Below, piece after piece: positions 61,812-64,000 of a stretch of DNA of 64,000 nt. Every line of letters begins with the position of its first letter. The stretch's first letter is position 1. The DNA comes from Caulobacter sp. S45 (GTDB lineage: Bacteria > Pseudomonadota > Alphaproteobacteria > Caulobacterales > Caulobacteraceae). The stretch is taken from assembly GCF_009765965.1 (NCBI RefSeq), contig NZ_LMUL01000004.1:18420-82419 (forward strand), given 5' to 3'. Below the pieces are notes generated by a model that saw nothing but the letters and a program-made list of their open reading frames with translations, was not told where the DNA came from and did not search any database. Position numbers and translations under genes: made by a program.

Positions 61812-62435
61812 TCAGTCGGCGTCGGCGGCGTAGTCGCCTTCGGTCTCCGCCGCGGAAAGCAGCGTCGGGCCGTCGGGCACGATGCCGCGCTTGGCGTCGT
61901 CCTTGGCCTTCTTGTCGGCGGCGCGTTTCACGACATCGTCCAGGTTCAGCTGACCGACCAGGCCCAGGGTCACCGGGTCCACCGGCTTGATCGCCGCCGA
62001 GTTCCAGTGGGTGCGGTCACGCACGGAATCGATGGTGGACTTGGTCGTGCCGAGCAGGCTGGCGATCTGAGCGTCGGTCACTTCCGGGTGATTGCGCAGG
62101 AACCAGGCGATGGCGTCCGGGCGATCCTGGCGGCGCGACACGGGGGTGTAGCGACCGCCGCTTTTCTTGGCGGGCTTCAACATCTCGGCGTGCCGGCTCT
62201 TCTGCTGAACCATGCGGTAGTTCGGCTCCTTCTCGGCCTTCTCCAGCTCCTGGCGGGAAAGCTGGCCGTTGCCGATGGGGTCGGCGCCGCGGATGTCGCG
62301 AGCCACTTCACCGTCGGCGATCCCGTTCACTTCCAGCGGATGCAACCCGCAGAAGGCGGCGATCTGCTCGAAGGTGAGCGAGGTGTTGTCCACTAGCCAG
62401 ACGGCGGTGGCCTTGGGCATCAGGATGTCGGTCAT
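61812..62435 (-). CDS. trcR: Cell cycle transcriptional regulator TrcR (DUF1013)
   Basis: A 207-residue protein, one of the alphaproteobacterial signature families. MPKATAVWLVDNTSLTFEQI begins it, GGRYTPVSRRQDRPDAIAWF and ITDAQIASLLGTT-like TDAQIASLLGTTKSTIDSVR give a helix-turn-helix. NLDDVVKRAADKKAKDDAKR closes it. TrcR associates with RNA polymerase and influences cell-cycle genes. The call is by family recall. Confidence 0.82.
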   Translation of the reverse strand: MTDILMPKATAVWLVDNTSLTFEQIAAFCGLHPLEVNGIADGEVARDIRGADPIGNGQLSRQELEKAEKEPNYRMVQQKSRHAEMLKPAKKSGGRYTPVSRRQDRPDAIAWFLRNHPEVTDAQIASLLGTTKSTIDSVRDRTHWNSAAIKPVDPVTLGLVGQLNLDDVVKRAADKKAKDDAKRGIVPDGPTLLSAAETEGDYAADAD

Positions 62436-62489
62436 GGGGCTCGGCCCTTGCTCCAGCCCGGCGCAGGCGAACCCGCACGCGAACGTCTT

Positions 62490-62519
62490 AAAACAGAGGC
62501 GCCCGGCGGATCGCCGGGC
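62490..62519 (-). terminator. Terminator-like hairpin after 62579-62851
   Basis: GCCCGGCG (62501-62508) pairs perfectly with CGCCGGGC (62512-62519) around a three-base loop. On the minus strand GCCTCTGTTTT follows, giving a T-run. It would end the hypothetical gene before trcR. Confidence 0.6.
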
Positions 62520-62578
62520 GGTTGACGATCAGCATACCGGCTTTATCCGACCGCGCAAAGGCTGGCGCGCCATCGCCC

Positions 62579-62851
62579 CTAGGCCGCGATGGCCTGTCCA
62601 CCCGCGGCGGGCGCAAACACCATGCGCACATCGCCCGGCCGCCGCTCGGAGTCGCCTACGCGATCGACGAAACGCAACAGGCCTTTGAGGCACATCACCT
62701 CGAGCTTGCCGAAGAACATGAAGCCGTCTTCGTTGAAGTCGCCATGGCTATACAGCTCGGCCGACACGTAGCCGTCGCGACGCGCCGTCTGCAAGACGGC
62801 GGACTCTTCCTCGCTGATGCGAACCGGATCAGGTACGGGTTCGAACGCCAT
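62579..62851 (-). CDS. Hypothetical acidic protein
   Basis: A 90-residue protein from the ATG at 62851, with GGCGGAG upstream. It contains ISEEESAVLQTARRDGYVSA and FNEDGFMFFGKLEVMCLKGL then RFVDRVGD. No signal peptide or membrane helix is visible. I do not recognise the family. The 172 bases upstream, before the rlmH end, are AT-richer and may hold its promoter. Confidence 0.7.
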   Translation of the reverse strand: MAFEPVPDPVRISEEESAVLQTARRDGYVSAELYSHGDFNEDGFMFFGKLEVMCLKGLLRFVDRVGDSERRPGDVRMVFAPAAGGQAIAA

Positions 62852-63023
62852 CTTGCGTCTCCGCCTTCCACCAAAGGAAGTGTACAACAAACACCCCCAA
62901 GATGTCAGTCGTATTGTTGGAAGATGACCATTAAAAGGCGACCTGAACACCTAAGATACACAATCCTAAGTATATTTCAGAATTGATTGATCAGCCGGCT
63001 GACCAGATCATGTGACGATTCAC

Positions 63024-63494
63024 CTAATCGCGATGATAGGGCGAGCCCGCGAGAATGGTGACGGCGCGATAGACCTGCTCCGCCAACATGACCCGCGCCA
63101 AGGCGTGGGGCCAGGTCTGCGGACCGAAGGCGAGCTTGACCTGCGCCCTCGCCAGCACCTCGGATGAAAGCCCATCCGCCCCGCCGATGACGAACACCAG
63201 CCGCCGCACGCCATCATCGCGCCAGCGCCCGACGCGCGCCGCCAAGTCGCGGGATGCCCAGGTCTGGCCGTGTTCGTCGCAGGCCGCCAGCAAGGCGTCT
63301 CCGCCCTCCAGCGCCGCAAGCAGCGCTTCACCTTCCGCGGCCTTGCCGGGCTTGCGGGGCTCCAGCTCGATCACATCGACAGGGCCGAGCCCGAGCGCGC
63401 GCCCGGCGGCGGTCGCGCGCGCCACATAGTCGGCCACGAGCTCACGCTCAGGCCCGCGCGCAAGCCGGCCGATAGCCAGGATGCTTACGCGCAT
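63024..63494 (-). CDS. rlmH: 23S rRNA (pseudouridine1915-N3)-methyltransferase
   Basis: A 156-residue SPOUT-fold enzyme. MRVSILAIGRLARGPERELV starts it, VFVIGGADGLSSEVLARA is the SAM loop in the knot and MLAEQVYRAVTILAGSPYH is the C-terminal signature. It methylates helix 69 of large-subunit rRNA in the 70S ribosome. rsfS precedes it by six bases, the usual order. Confidence 0.96.
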   Translation of the reverse strand: MRVSILAIGRLARGPERELVADYVARATAAGRALGLGPVDVIELEPRKPGKAAEGEALLAALEGGDALLAACDEHGQTWASRDLAARVGRWRDDGVRRLVFVIGGADGLSSEVLARAQVKLAFGPQTWPHALARVMLAEQVYRAVTILAGSPYHRD

Positions 63495-63500
63495 GGCGGT

Positions 63501-63995
63501 CTAGTAGACGGGGTTGTGGCCCGAGTTGTGGCCTGTGACCGACGGCCGATCTCCACCCAGCGGGTGGGGCGGCTCGACCGACCAGATCTTCTCGATGTTG
63601 TAGAAGGACCGCACCTCGGGCCGGAACAGGTGGACGATCACGTCCAGCGCGTCGATCAGCACCCAGTCCCCCTGGGGCAGACCTTCGACCTGGGCCTTGC
63701 CGTAGCCGCCTTCCTTCAGCGAGCGCAGCAAGTGGTCGGCCATGGCCGAGACATGACGCTGCGACCGGCCGGTGGCGACGACGATGGCGTCGGCCAGCGG
63801 GCTCTTGTCCTTCAGGTCGATGACGATGACGTCCTGGGCCTGGTCGTCGTCCAGCCGCGCGAGGATCAGGTCCGTCAGCGCGTGGGCGTCTTCGGTCGCG
63901 AGCGACGCGGGGACTGCGGGCGAGACGTCGGTCTCGGCGGCGGATTCGGGGGGCAGTGGAAGATCCTTCCTGAGGTCAAGAAGAGACGATAACAC
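63501..63995 (-). CDS. rsfS: Ribosome silencing factor RsfS
   Basis: About 164 residues from a GTG at 63995, five bases inside the window, so the true start may differ. ARLDDDQAQDVIVIDLKDKS, AIVVATGRSQRHVSAMADHL and GDWVLIDALDVIVHLFRPEV are the RsfS core. RsfS binds L14 (uL14) and blocks subunit joining when nutrients are short. A 25-residue C-terminal tail after YNIEKIW is long for the family. nadD is expected beyond the edge. Confidence 0.93.
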   Translation of the reverse strand: MLSSLLDLRKDLPLPPESAAETDVSPAVPASLATEDAHALTDLILARLDDDQAQDVIVIDLKDKSPLADAIVVATGRSQRHVSAMADHLLRSLKEGGYGKAQVEGLPQGDWVLIDALDVIVHLFRPEVRSFYNIEKIWSVEPPHPLGGDRPSVTGHNSGHNPVY

Positions 63996-64000
63996 AAATC

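Overview
The window is high-GC alphaproteobacterial DNA, most likely from Caulobacteraceae (Phenylobacterium/Caulobacter relatives). Pointers to this are the divergent phyR / nepR-ecfG-phyK locus, an NtrZ-like periplasmic protein, a TrcR (DUF1013) protein, a DUF3576-leuS-lptE-holA run, and a DUF1275-pyk-dgoK-dgoA sugar-acid operon. Genus is an inference from gene content and order only.

Layout. 0-5.2 kb: partial glycosyltransferase, galE, phhB, trmB, metK with a palindromic operator candidate, ntrZ-like gene. 5.4-10.1 kb: DUF3576 lipoprotein, leuS, lptE, holA. 10.1-14.4 kb (minus): DUF1275, pyk, dgoK, dgoA, AhpD-like. 14.5-21.3 kb: TraB/GumN protein, esterase, DNA glycosylase, gluQ, EamA transporter, queA-tgt. 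21.3-26.1 kb: a large secreted hypothetical, tRNA-Lys(TTT), NUDIX hydrolase, bioF-bioD, SleB-type hydrolase. 26.4-31.1 kb: autotransporter and an MFS carrier. 31.1-36.8 kb: moaA-moaD-moaE-moaB-moaC-moeA on the minus strand, diverging from a MobA/MocA-like nucleotidyltransferase and a shortened siroheme-synthase-like gene.

36.8-46.6 kb is a general stress response (GSR) island. PhyR (response regulator/anti-anti-sigma), NepR (anti-sigma), EcfG (sigma) and a HisKA_2-type kinase are surrounded by small envelope genes: two DUF1328 proteins, a DUF883-like membrane protein, entericidin, DUF4142 and single-membrane-span proteins. I read at least six exact GGAAC-N16/17-CGTT EcfG promoters here, each pointing at one of these genes, and one near-match placed 6 bases before a structured, C-rich intergenic segment (37581-37692). 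That segment looks like a homologue of the Caulobacter stress sRNA GsrN, and is the most interesting element in the window.

46.6-53.1 kb: an ABC permease fused to an M1 aminopeptidase with its ATPase, beta-carbonic anhydrase, L,D-transpeptidase-like protein, OmpR-family regulator. 53.2-54.8 kb: a modular protein with a JAB-like HTHP motif followed by an overlapping, AT-richer secreted small protein; this may be a toxin-immunity pair. 54.8-64 kb: an ArsR-methyltransferase fusion of SahR type (possible reader of the metK operator), mlaC, small secreted proteins, an EF-hand protein, purE-purK, a GGDEF protein, two divergent DUF465 genes, trcR, and rlmH-rsfS at the right edge.
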